Shown: in pieces, positions 9,303 through 18,972 of the stretch | Numbering within the stretch: the first letter of the stretch is position 1 | Layout: the number at the start of each line of letters is the position of its first letter | Source: Neocallimastix lanati (nom. inval.) | Taxonomy: Eukaryota; Neocallimastigomycota; Neocallimastigomycetes; Neocallimastigales; Neocallimastigaceae | Direction: 5' to 3' | DNA length: 30,000 bases | Assembly: GCA_016946835.1 (NCBI GenBank) | Contig: JACVTC010000071.1 | Location: 725,001 to 755,000, forward strand | The notes under the pieces: generated by a model | Database searches by the model: none | Told to the model about the DNA's origin: nothing | What the model saw: the letters and a program-made list of their open reading frames with translations, nothing else | Position numbers and translations under genes: made by a program

Positions 9303-10517
9303 ATGAAAGGATTTACTTCTTTAGTTTTTGTTGCTTCTCTTTTTGCAAGCAGTACTTTAGCTAAATGTCCATTCAAAGCTATAGGCTATGGATGTTGTAA
9401 AAATTCTAAGACTGAAATTGTTTTTACTGATAGTTTTGGTAACTATGGTGTTGAAAAGGGTAAGCGTTGTGGTATTATTGATGATTCATGTTGGTCATTA
9501 AAATATGGTTATCTTTGCTGTAATTCTGATTCTACTTCAGTTGTTAAAACCAATAAATATGGTAATTGGGGTAAGGAAAATGGTAAATGGTGTGGTATTA
9601 AAGATCAATCAGAAGTAGAAGAAGAAGAAGATTCTGATTATGAAGAATCTCAAACTGTTAATTCTTTAATGCTTGACCAAGGTGGTTCCGGTCCATACAA
9701 GGCCGTTATGACTCAACAAGAAGGTTTACCTGATTTCACTATTTACCGTCCAGAAAATTTAAAGGAAGCTGTTGATGCTGAGGGTCGTTTACCAGTTATT
9801 TTATTCGGTAATGGTGGTTGTGGTCGTATTTCCTTCTCCTACGGTAATTTCTTAACTGAACTCGCTTCCTATGGTTACGTTGTTGCTGCTGTTGGTCCAT
9901 GGGTTGGTGAAGATAACACTGATTATCTTTCCTTATCCTTAGATTTTTCTGAAGAAACTATTAATGGATTCAAGGCTGATGCTAACAGTTTAATTGATGT
10001 TGCTTTAAGTTGGCTTGAAAAGGAAAACAAGGAAAGAACTAGTATTTTCTATAAGACTTTAAATACTAATAAGGTTAGTGCCATGGGTCAATCCTGTGGT
10101 GGTTTACAAGCATTAATTATCAGTACTAAGAATGATAAGCGTATTAAGACTACTGTTGCCCTAAACAGTGGAGCTAACAGTCCAGGTGATTTATTAGATT
10201 CCCTTATTGTTAAGGATGAACTTCAAAAATTAACTCAACCAATTATCTATATTATTGGTGGCGAAGAAGATATTGCTCACTATAATGCCTTAGATGATTT
10301 CAGTCTTATTAAGAAAGTTCCAGTTGCTGTTGCCTGTAAGGCAGATGCTGGACACATGGGAACCTACAGTGAACCAAACGGTGGAACTTTTGGTAAAATG
10401 ACTTTAGCTTGGTTAGACTACATTTTAAAGAATGACAAGAGTCATGATGCCTTATTCCGTAAAAGTATCATTGAAAGTGAACTTGAAGGATGGACTATTC
10501 AACAAAAGAATTTTTAA
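9303..10517 (+). CDS. Secreted dockerin-bearing alpha/beta hydrolase (putative cellulosomal esterase)
   Basis: This is a 404-residue, intronless gene. Residues 1-20 form a signal peptide (MKGFTSLVFVASLFASSTLA). Two Cys-rich fungal dockerins (CBM10-type fold) follow at about 22-60 and 61-102, each with the aromatic FGNYG/YGNWG and KRCGI/KWCGI pattern. Dockerins of this kind bind scaffoldins and place enzymes on the gut-fungal cellulosome outside the cell. A Glu-rich linker (about 104-116) leads to an alpha/beta-hydrolase domain. GQSCGG holds the likely nucleophile Ser264, with Asp323 (GGEEDIAHY) and His351 (AGHMGTY) as likely partners. The segment ILFGNGGCGR resembles an oxyanion-hole strand. 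The fold suggests an esterase or lipase; the substrate is not readable from the sequence. Codons such as GGT and AAG are preferred, which hints at good expression. A dead paralog lies on the other strand 3.6 kb upstream. Confidence 0.93.
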   Translation: MKGFTSLVFVASLFASSTLAKCPFKAIGYGCCKNSKTEIVFTDSFGNYGVEKGKRCGIIDDSCWSLKYGYLCCNSDSTSVVKTNKYGNWGKENGKWCGIKDQSEVEEEEDSDYEESQTVNSLMLDQGGSGPYKAVMTQQEGLPDFTIYRPENLKEAVDAEGRLPVILFGNGGCGRISFSYGNFLTELASYGYVVAAVGPWVGEDNTDYLSLSLDFSEETINGFKADANSLIDVALSWLEKENKERTSIFYKTLNTNKVSAMGQSCGGLQALIISTKNDKRIKTTVALNSGANSPGDLLDSLIVKDELQKLTQPIIYIIGGEEDIAHYNALDDFSLIKKVPVAVACKADAGHMGTYSEPNGGTFGKMTLAWLDYILKNDKSHDALFRKSIIESELEGWTIQQKNF

Positions 10518-11101
10518 ATTAAAAAATAAAAAAAAAAAAAAAAACTAAAAGTAAATTATATATCCTTTTTTTATTTTTTAAAAAAAAAATCAATTTATAA
10601 ACAAAATAAAATTTGAATTATACATATGTACAAAAATATATATATATTTATATAAAATAGAATTTATAAAATTATATAAAAATAAATAAATAGAATTAGT
10701 AAAGGCTTTAAAACATAAGTAAATACTAAATAAAACAATCCAATAGAAAAATAATAATAAAAATAAATTAATAAATAAATAAATAAAATATAAACAAAAG
10801 TATTAATATGTTCTAAAAAAAAAAAACCACTAGAAAATATTAAGAAATTCTTTATTTTATATGTAAATACATCATATCATTATTATTTTTGTCAATAATA
10901 TTTTTATTTTTTAAAAAGCAGACATACAATGTGTAAATTTTATATATTTTTATATTAAAGAAGTTTGAAGATTTTGTACGTCCATATTTTGTCACTTTTT
11001 TTAATATGAAAAAATAATAAAAAAAAATAAAAATAAAAAATTTATTATGAAAAAGAATAGTTGATTTTTAGACTTTTTTTTTTTTAATGTTATTATTGAC
11101 C

Positions 11102-11133
<32 letters not shown>

Positions 11134-11678
11134 TATAATAATAAAAATAAAAATAAATAAATAAACAAAATAAATAAATAAAATATTAATAAATAAATAA
11201 ATAAATAAATAGAATAGAAATTATAATTCAATAGGAATTAAATTGGTCAAAAAAATATATTAATAATAAATTAATTTTTACTCCCTTATTAATTTTTATT
11301 CTATTTTATATATAATTTATTATAAATATATTTATAAATATATAAATATATATATATTTCAACATATTTATATATTTAAATTTTAGAAAGGTTTAAATCG
11401 TTTCAATGGTATTTTCTTTTTTTTTATTTCTTTAAGAAAAAATATATTTTGATGCTTGTAATATACCTTAATACATATATATTTTATTAATATGATATTA
11501 GGAAAATTAAAATTTTTTATAAGATATAAAAACTATTCATGAAAGAGTTTTTTATTTTTATTTTTATTTTATTTTATTTTTAAATTTACTTTTCTTTTTT
11601 AGTATATACATATACTTATATATATCATATATATTATTTATTTGATAATTTTGATTAAAATTTTTGTTTTATATCTTA
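10518..11678. other. Intergenic A/T region after the hydrolase
   Basis: The first part is probably 3' untranslated sequence, starting with an A-run at 10522-10544, but no polyadenylation signal can be distinguished in this composition. Microsatellites include an AAT run at 11101-11131 and AAAT runs at 11153-11212. No gene is visible. Confidence 0.75.
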
Positions 11679-11679
11679 A

Positions 11680-11815
11680 TATATTCAATATTACTATTGG
11701 TTTCAGAAGATGGTAGAGTTATAGGAAATTAACTCAAATGTTCATGCCGTGGTGAAGATAATCAGTCATTTATCCCATATCTATTGGATATTTAAATATT
11801 TCATTTTTTCTAATG
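11680..11815 (+). mobile_element. Relic of a LINE 3' end
   Basis: The bases around 11735-11765 read TCATGCCGTGGTGAAGATAA, close to the plus-strand LINE tail at 2295-2325 (CCTGTTGTGGCGAAGATAA). They encode a remnant of the same Cys-rich motif (CSCRGEDNQSFI-like). The matching flank TTTCAGAAGA is also present at 11701-11710. An A-rich run follows at 11880-11918. Only this short 3' piece is left, as expected for a 5'-truncated and decayed insertion of a related element. Confidence 0.65.
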
Positions 11816-11999
11816 TTAAAATCAAAAATCTATATATTAAATAAATTATTTTAATGAACTTTTATTATTTGTTTGAAAGTAAAAAAAAAAAAATAAAAAA
11901 AAAAATAAAAAAAAAAAATTTTTTTTTCTTTATTTTCTTCTTATTTATCAATTATAGATTGTGAAAAATAAATTAATAAATATTTTTATATGTTTCTTG

Positions 12000-12450
12000 A
12001 CATAATTTTAGTCATTAGATGAGTTTCACTTCAATACTGGAAAACAAAAACATTTGAAAAAAAAAAAAAAAAACATCACCTATTAGATATTCTAATATAT
12101 AGTCATCTTTTGAATGCTACCTAACCGAACACTTCACTAGTTATTAATAACTCTCTTGAGTTTCTTTTTTTGGTATATGCTAGTGCATTTTTCAATGTTA
12201 CAACCAAATGCTTTAGCTGACAACGAATCTTTTATAGAAATCTTTATAGTTTACTTTGAAGTATCATTGATGGAGGTCTCTTTCTAATCTTCATCCACAT
12301 TTCTATTTCCTTAAAAAGTAGTTTATTATTTAACATCTCTTTATGTAACTTAATAGAACAATATTCCTAAGAGAATAATATTCCTCTTCAAAAACTTTTT
12401 GATAAAGCTTGTCTATATAGGAATTTAAATTATTAAAAAAAAAAAAAAAA
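12000..12450 (-). pseudogene. Decayed coding relic, unrecognised
   Basis: The stretch is less AT-biased than its surroundings, and the minus strand gives short protein-like runs between stops, such as NSYIDKLYQKVFEEEYYSL near 12430-12370 and VNYKDFYKRFVVS near 12270-12210. Two poly(A) runs (12057-12073 and 12434-12452) punctuate it. It is probably an old gene, but the family cannot be named and strand choice rests only on the longer sensible fragments. Confidence 0.3.
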
Positions 12451-12639
12451 AAACATGAAACCATTGGAATAAACTTGCTTTACTACTCTTTTATCTTTTA
12501 ATTTGCTGATAGCTATATCAGAAATACTTAATTTTTAAAGTATATCATGTATATATTTTTACTTTTTATTATATATAAAATTTATTATTAATGTGATTGT
12601 TTATTACTAATTATTTATGATATCACAATAGTATCCAAA

Positions 12640-12945
12640 AGACTTTTCCTTGGCGGCATACTGGACTCAACTCCTGTGATACTACTCTACGACTTAATCA
12701 TAGGCACTGAAGATATTATGTCTTCTTACCAATGATTAAATCCACTGGAAGGGTGAATGGTTCCTATTCCGATGCTCGTGGTCAATGAAGATATATGTAG
12801 GAATGTTAGGGAATACAGCCCCAGGCAGATGTGTAACGACGTATGGAGGGGCGAAACTGTACTAGTATGCCAGTATATCACACTTAACAGTTATATCTGT
12901 TATGGTTATAATGGGAGATGGGTACTCATTATGTGTGTCTAAATT
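12640..12945 (-). pseudogene. GC-rich island with a broken minus-strand reading frame, unrecognised
   Basis: This 300-base block is close to balanced composition, unlike anything near it. On the minus strand one frame, starting near 12940, reads DTHNEYPSPIITITDITVK and then, after a single stop, YSFAPPYVVTHLPGAVFPN and FIDHEHRNRNHSPFQWI. It later continues with SLVRRHNIFSAYD. At least four stops interrupt it. The plus-strand open frame at 12757-12942 (61 codons) looks less protein-like and is probably a shadow. The codons use C and G in third position far more than the hydrolase or receptors do, so the source may be a transposon, a virus-like element or horizontally acquired DNA. Confidence 0.4.
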
Positions 12946-12949
12946 ATTT

Positions 12950-13178
12950 TAATTATTAATTATTTATTATTTTATTATTATTTTGTAATATTTTATTCAC
13001 TATTCATTATTCATTATTCATTATTAATTATTAATTATCATTTTAGGTTGAATATATTTTAATATTTAAATTATAAAAATAAATCTTCATATTTTTTTAT
13101 TTTAATAATTTTTATAATATTTAATTTTCAATATATATTTTTTATTTCATAAATATAGAAGAAAAAAAAAAGTAATAA

Positions 13179-13223
<45 letters not shown>

Positions 13224-13785
13224 TTTTGATTATAGAAAATAGAAAAAATAATAAGAATAATCCATTAAATGTAAATCAGAAAAATCAAAAGTTTCGAACA
13301 ATTTTATACTACTTATGCTTTTATTAGATGATCTAATATATATATATATGTATAAATAAACCTTTTATAATAACAAAAATATTATTTTTTTCTTATATAA
13401 ATTAAAAGATATTAAAAAAAAAAAGTATTCACATTTAAGGGCATACTATTACAATAGTATTAAAATTGTATATGTAATAATTAATTATTTAAAGGAAATT
13501 TACGTTGAAAACAATAATTTAAAATTAAAAATAGAAGAAAAAAAAAATGAAAAGAGGAATGAGTTCATTTTTGTTTAGTCTTAATATTAATCTTGAAAAT
13601 AAAGACAACCATTGATTTAAATTACAAACATAATAACTTTACAATAATTCAAATTTAACAGTAAATTTCAATAGTCATTGATATTGTATATATATAAATT
13701 AAAATTAAATTAAAAATTAAAAATATTATAAATATTTTATTATTTCAATAATTCTATATTAATTTATATATAAATGTATATGTAC
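12950..13785. other. Low-complexity A/T region
   Basis: No gene is visible. Features are a TTATTCA/TTATTAA repeat (about 12995-13040), an AT dinucleotide run of about 40 bases (13181-13220) and Asn/Lys-rich open scraps near 13500-13560 with stops. Confidence 0.75.
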
Positions 13786-14440
13786 ATGGGTATCAAGGGA
13801 ATAATCTTTCCTTTCATTCCGGAACAATATCAGCTTGTTCAAGAATTTGGATTAAATCGTTAAGTGAAACCTAAGTCGATGACTTTTTCAAAAAAAAAAA
13901 AAAAAAAATGATATTATCATTTTGTTGATAATTAGAACTAAAAAAATTGAGGTGTAATGGTGGAAACACATTGATCGTGTTTATTCCATTCATGAATCCA
14001 GAATCAATTATTATTTATATGAAGATTTGGATTACCATTAATCTAAATCTTTTCCATCTCTGAAAATAAATACATATCTTTTGAACGAATGACTTTTTCA
14101 ATGTTTTATTCTTCTCTTTCAAGATTTATAATTTGTCATATAAGTTACACTATCACAATTTCTTGAAGATCATGTAAGATTCATGTATCCTTTTCGACTT
14201 TCTTTAAAGTATCTTTTTTGTTAAGGTTTAGTTTTTTCCAGTATTATTACAATAACTATTACATTATAATATTTTTTATTACCATATTTATAATTAGTAT
14301 TTATATTTTTATTTTATTATATTATATATATATATATTTATTTTTTTTTTTTTTTGTAAAATTGTAAAATTACCTTGGAAGCCATTGAAGAGAAAGAACT
14401 AAATGACCTTGGAATGAATTCAATAATATATATGAATTTT
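13786..14440. pseudogene. Decayed coding relics, unrecognised
   Basis: Several short stretches here are richer in GC and read as protein. On the minus strand IEKVIRSKDMYLFSEMEKI lies at about 14100-14045. On the plus strand FPFIPEQYQLVQEFGLNR lies at about 13806-13860. The plus strand also reads TLEAIEEKELNDLGM at about 14371-14415, which faintly resembles the end of a SAM domain. They do not join into one frame and may come from more than one source. Confidence 0.3.
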
Positions 14441-14615
14441 TTTTAAAAGAAAAAAGAAAAGAAAAAATTTAAAACATTTCAAATAATAAAAAATTTGAGA
14501 GAAATAATATTACAATTTTAATTATTAAATGTAAAGATATATATTGTTAAATATATCTCTTTTGGTTTATATTAATTGCTTATTATAGAATTTGTTCAAT
14601 CATTAATGGATTATA

Positions 14616-14651
<36 letters not shown>

Positions 14652-15519
14652 ATGGTGACTATTCATTTTTAGAAGATTGCTATAATAATGTTATCATTTA
14701 ATAGAATATGACAATAAAAATCATAGATTTAGGAATTTAATAAATAAATAAATATAAAAAAAAGATAAAGGGAAGTTTCTTTTATTAATGGCTTAGTACC
14801 GATCTTAAGAATACATCTATTTTTTTAAGAATTACAATATTATGATGTCATAGAAATAATTGCTATGAATCAGAATAAAAAAAAAAAAAAAAGAAAAAAA
14901 TAATAATAATGAAGAGGAAAAATAATTCTGATAATTATTATTTATTATTATTGTATCTATAATAAATTGGAAATGATTAAAATATTAAAAAATAATTTTG
15001 ATTAATATTAATATGGAATTGAAAGGAAAAGATAAATATGGATGATATTTATTTATATTGAATTAAATATTAATAATTTTTAATATTAATAATTTAATAA
15101 AGTTAATTAACAATAAGGTTTACAATTAGTAAAAATATTCCTATTTTTAGTGGTAAGAAAATAATAAATATATTATTTTAGAATTAAATTAAAAAATAAT
15201 GAAAAGTATCCACTGTTTTCTTTTTGAATATTTCAGTAATTATATTAAAAAAAAATTTAGAGTAACCATTTTTTTTTTTTTTTTTTTTTGTTTTTTGAAT
15301 ATTTCAATAATAAAAAAAACATTATTTCATATATTCAATTAAAAAATATAAAATTGGATAATGTCTCTGAAAAAAAAAAACGATTCATTTAAATTTTAAA
15401 ATTACATAATTATTTTTCCCAATCTCTTAATAAAATGACTATTTCAATATCATACCAGAAAAAAAAAAACTGAATAATAATAATAAGTTGTAACTCTAAA
15501 TAAATATTAAATATAATAT

Positions 15520-15563
<44 letters not shown>

Positions 15564-15807
15564 CATTCCTATATACCTAACTAAACTATACTAAATGAAT
15601 TGATTCTGTATTTGATAATTTAACAGTCCTCTCATTAATTATACATAATTATACATATCAATTAATTATAAAAAAATATTATTTATTTAATGTTTTTCAA
15701 TCATAACTTTATATAAATTATATATTAATTCAATTAATCACCAAATTTATATATTTTTCATACACATAAAAAAAGAAAACAATAATACAAATAGAATTTT
15801 TAGTATG

Positions 15808-15840
<33 letters not shown>

Positions 15841-16480
15841 TATAATACATTATTAAATTATTCAATTTTTCTTTACAAATATAAAAATGTAGAAGATTAT
15901 ATTGATCTAAGACATATTTATATTAATATTTAATAAATAAAGTTTAAGTAGTAACGCATTTCCTGAAATATTCATTATAACGGATACTTCAGAGAATAAA
16001 ATTTTTGGAAAAATTTAAATAATTGTATTATATGATTTATAAAATAAAATTTGTTAATTTTCTTTAAATGACATACAAAAAATTTTAATTACTGATTAAT
16101 TAAACTTTATTAATTATAAAATTATTTTATATATATAAAAAAAAATAATAATTTACCATTTATATTATATTTATTTTTATAATTGTCATCAATAATAATG
16201 AATATTTATATATATATAAAGTTTAATTTTTATATTTAATAAAAAAAAAAATTTACATAAAATTAATGAATTAATTAAATTATTAGATAAATAAAGTAGA
16301 ATAAAAAATATATTTATATAAAAGTTTTATTTGTCATCCACATTTAATGAAAAATAAATATATAATTAATGAATTAATTAATTAAATTAATAAATAAATA
16401 AAGAATAATATTTAAAAAAAAAAAAAAAAATAAAATAAAAATACATATAATTCTTTTTTTTTTTTTTTTGTTTTTTTTTT
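14441..16480. other. Low-complexity A/T region left of the tandem duplication
   Basis: No gene is visible. There are many homopolymers (for example poly(A) at 14618-14647 and 15808-15835, poly(T) at 15522-15563). A diverged direct repeat of about 45 bases containing AATTAATGAATTAATTAA occurs near 16261 and 16361. The segment ends in the poly(T) tract where unit A begins. Confidence 0.75.
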
Positions 16481-16599
16481 TAAATTTATTATTTCCTATT
16501 TATTATAAAAATTTTTATGCAATTATATTTTAAATCAATAATAATTTATAGATTACTTCAAAATAGTTCATTTTTTTTCTGTAAATTTTAAAATAAAAA

Positions 16600-17434
16600 A
16601 TGGGTAATGAGACCAGGTGTTTTGCACTATCGTTCTTGCCCCCTACTTTATCTGTAGGGATCACTACATTATTTATGGTTGTAAGTAATAATTAAAAATA
16701 ATTATAATTAAAAATTTTATGAAAATATATATATATATATAAAAGATAAAAATCATTTTATGACTTTTTAAATTATTTATATTTATATTTAAGCCTTTAT
16801 GTATGGGGAATCATTACTTAAATAAATATTTAGGAAATATTATAACAGAAACCGACTCGAGTTTCATCATCAGTAGAGCAAATATAATTCAAGTTTGTAT
16901 TTATGTTTCCTTTGGTATTTTTATGATAGGTTTATTCATTGTAAGTATAAATAGAATATAAATAGAATATATATATATTATTTATTTTTTTATTATATTT
17001 TATATTTTATATTTTATATTTTATATTAATTTTTATATTATTATTATTATTATTATCATTATTATTATTATTTTTATAAATTTTATATTAAAATAGCCTA
17101 AATACGTTATTTTAATAAAACAGTTAACTATAGTATTTTTAATTTATACCCTTTTTAGTGTTGCATGTTTTATATGCAATTCATTGTATATAGCTTTTAC
17201 TGGATCGTTTGTCTTTTATCAAAAAATGTATTATATAGCCACAAGAGAAGCGGTTGATAAATTCCCAGATTTAGATGATGCTTTAACTATAAGAGGTGAT
17301 GAACTTAGTGGTTGGCAAAAAATTGAAGCATATATGAGAAAAAAATTGTACCTTTTCTTAGCCATACATTTTTTACTTTTATTATTTATGGTAAATTTTT
17401 TTTTAAAAAATTTAAATTAAATAATTTATTAATG

Positions 17435-17467
<33 letters not shown>

Positions 17468-17844
17468 GAAATAAATTAAATACAATAATTTGATATATAT
17501 AAAAAATGAATAATAATTTTTTTTTATATATATATATATATATATTTTTATATTTTTTTTATAACAATTTAATAAATTAAAAAATAAATGATTAGTTATA
17601 TTATTATACTTTAATATCTTCATTTACTGCCGAAAGAGAGGATAAAGGAGATGATTATGAATTACAAGTTCATAAAAGTGGTCAAAACCAAAAGAGTTTT
17701 AGTGGTAATTCCACTTCAAATTGTAATACTTCTACGAATTATGGTAATACTTCTACGAATTATGGTAATGCCTCTACGATTAATGCTTCTCTGAGTAATA
17801 ATAACACTGTTCTTTCTACTACAATGGACTCCCAAGCTGTATGA
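16600..17844 (+). CDS. Four-helix membrane protein, four exons (unit A), family unknown
   Basis: Exons are 16600-16680, 16794-16940, 17097-17390 and 17596-17844, giving 256 residues. All three introns are phase 0 with GTAAGT, GTAAGT and GTAAAT donors and AAG, TAG and TAG acceptors. An in-frame TAA two codons before the ATG fixes the start. Likely helices are at about 8-30, 58-76, 86-108 and 159-182. A polar loop of about 50 residues (READKFPDLDD region) lies between helices 3 and 4. The tail is Asn/Ser/Thr-rich with two NTSTNYG repeats. There is no tetraspanin CCG motif and I recognise no family. It lies 1.1 kb upstream of the receptor in the same orientation and was duplicated with it, which suggests but does not prove a shared role. 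The unit B copy keeps exons 1 and 2 nearly unchanged. Confidence 0.75.
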
Positions 17845-18932
17845 AAACTAATTATTATGACAATAATTATTTTTTTTTATAATATTAATTTTATTTATAA
17901 TTTATTTTATATTGACATAGTATTATTATGATTATATATGTAAAAATATATATATGTATATAATTATATTTTATTATGTTTTATGTTATGATTTATAAAA
18001 AAGTAAAGTTTTTTTTTTTTTTTTTTATTTATTTTATTTTATTCTATTTTGATATAGTATTATTATAATTATATATATAAAATATGTATATAATTATATT
18101 TTATAAAAATTTTATATAATAATATATAAATAAAATAATTTTAAATTTATTTTATTTTATTTTTTTTTTGACATAGTATTATTATAATTATATATGTAAA
18201 TTACATTTATGTATAATTATATTTATTATGTTTTATTTTATGATATATAAATAAATAATGTTAGTTTTAATTTTATTTTATTTTATTTGCATTTTATCTT
18301 GTTTTAATTTTAATAATATTTTACTTTCTTGTATACTATTTCACTATTTATGTTTTTCTACTTTATTTTGTTTTATTCTAATATATTATTTCAGTAATAT
18401 ATGTAAATTATATATAAAAATAATTATTTTTTATTATGTCTCTATGTTACGATTTATAAATAAATAATGTTAATTTTAATTTTTTTTTTTTTTTTGGCAT
18501 AAATTTTATTATAATTTTATATAAATATTAAATATAATTATAATATATCTTTAAATAATGATTTAAATATATAAAATATATGGAGTTAACTGAATAATTA
18601 ATTATGTATATTGTAATTAAAAATAATTTATTATAATATAAAAAAAAAATTATAAATATAAATGTTTTAAATTTATTTATTTTAATATAATTTACTTTAT
18701 TAAATTAGTATTATAATTCAATTTTTCCTTTTACATTAAGGAATAATTTATTTTTAATACAAATAACAATACATAAAATATCATTTATAAATATATTTTA
18801 TATTTATAATTTTATAAAAAAAAAAAAAAAAAATAAAATTGCATTTATCATTTTTAATAATTATATTAATTATTAATAAGACAATAAGTTAATTTATAAA
18901 ATATATATATATTTGTTTATTTTTGAGTTTTA

Positions 18933-18936
<4 letters not shown>
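17845..18936 (+). repeat. Intergenic region with diverged tandem repeats of roughly 120-140 bp
   Basis: The block GA[CT]ATAGTATTATTATNATTATATAT recurs at about 17914, 18051 and 18170, with a worn copy at 18496 (GGCATAAATTTTATTATAA). Each block is followed by TGTATATAATTATA and TTTATNATTTATAAATAA-like sequence and then a T-run. Related copies occur in unit B at about 23605-23960. The open frame at 18258-18467 inside it is composed of Phe/Leu/Ile from T-rich DNA and is not a gene. The receptor promoter must lie in the right part, but no motif can be singled out. Confidence 0.6.

Positions 18937-18969
<33 letters not shown>

Positions 18970-18972
<3 letters not shown>

Noticed and set aside
12757-12942. 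61-codon plus-strand open frame as a gene
   Set aside because: The opposite strand reads longer protein-like stretches, and the plus frame has no context, signal or recognisable motif.
17184-17420. Open frame of 78 codons as a separate gene
   Set aside because: It is part of exon 3 of the four-helix gene running into intron 3; the GTAAAT donor at 17391 ends the exon.
16600-17844. Tetraspanin identity for the four-helix protein
   Set aside because: Helix count fits, but the CCG motif and the conserved cysteines of the large loop are missing.
18913-18969. Upstream extension of receptor A with a poly-Lys stretch
   Set aside because: It begins with TTG, not ATG, and the Lys string is just the poly(A) leader. 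The signal peptide starts at 18970, matching copy B.
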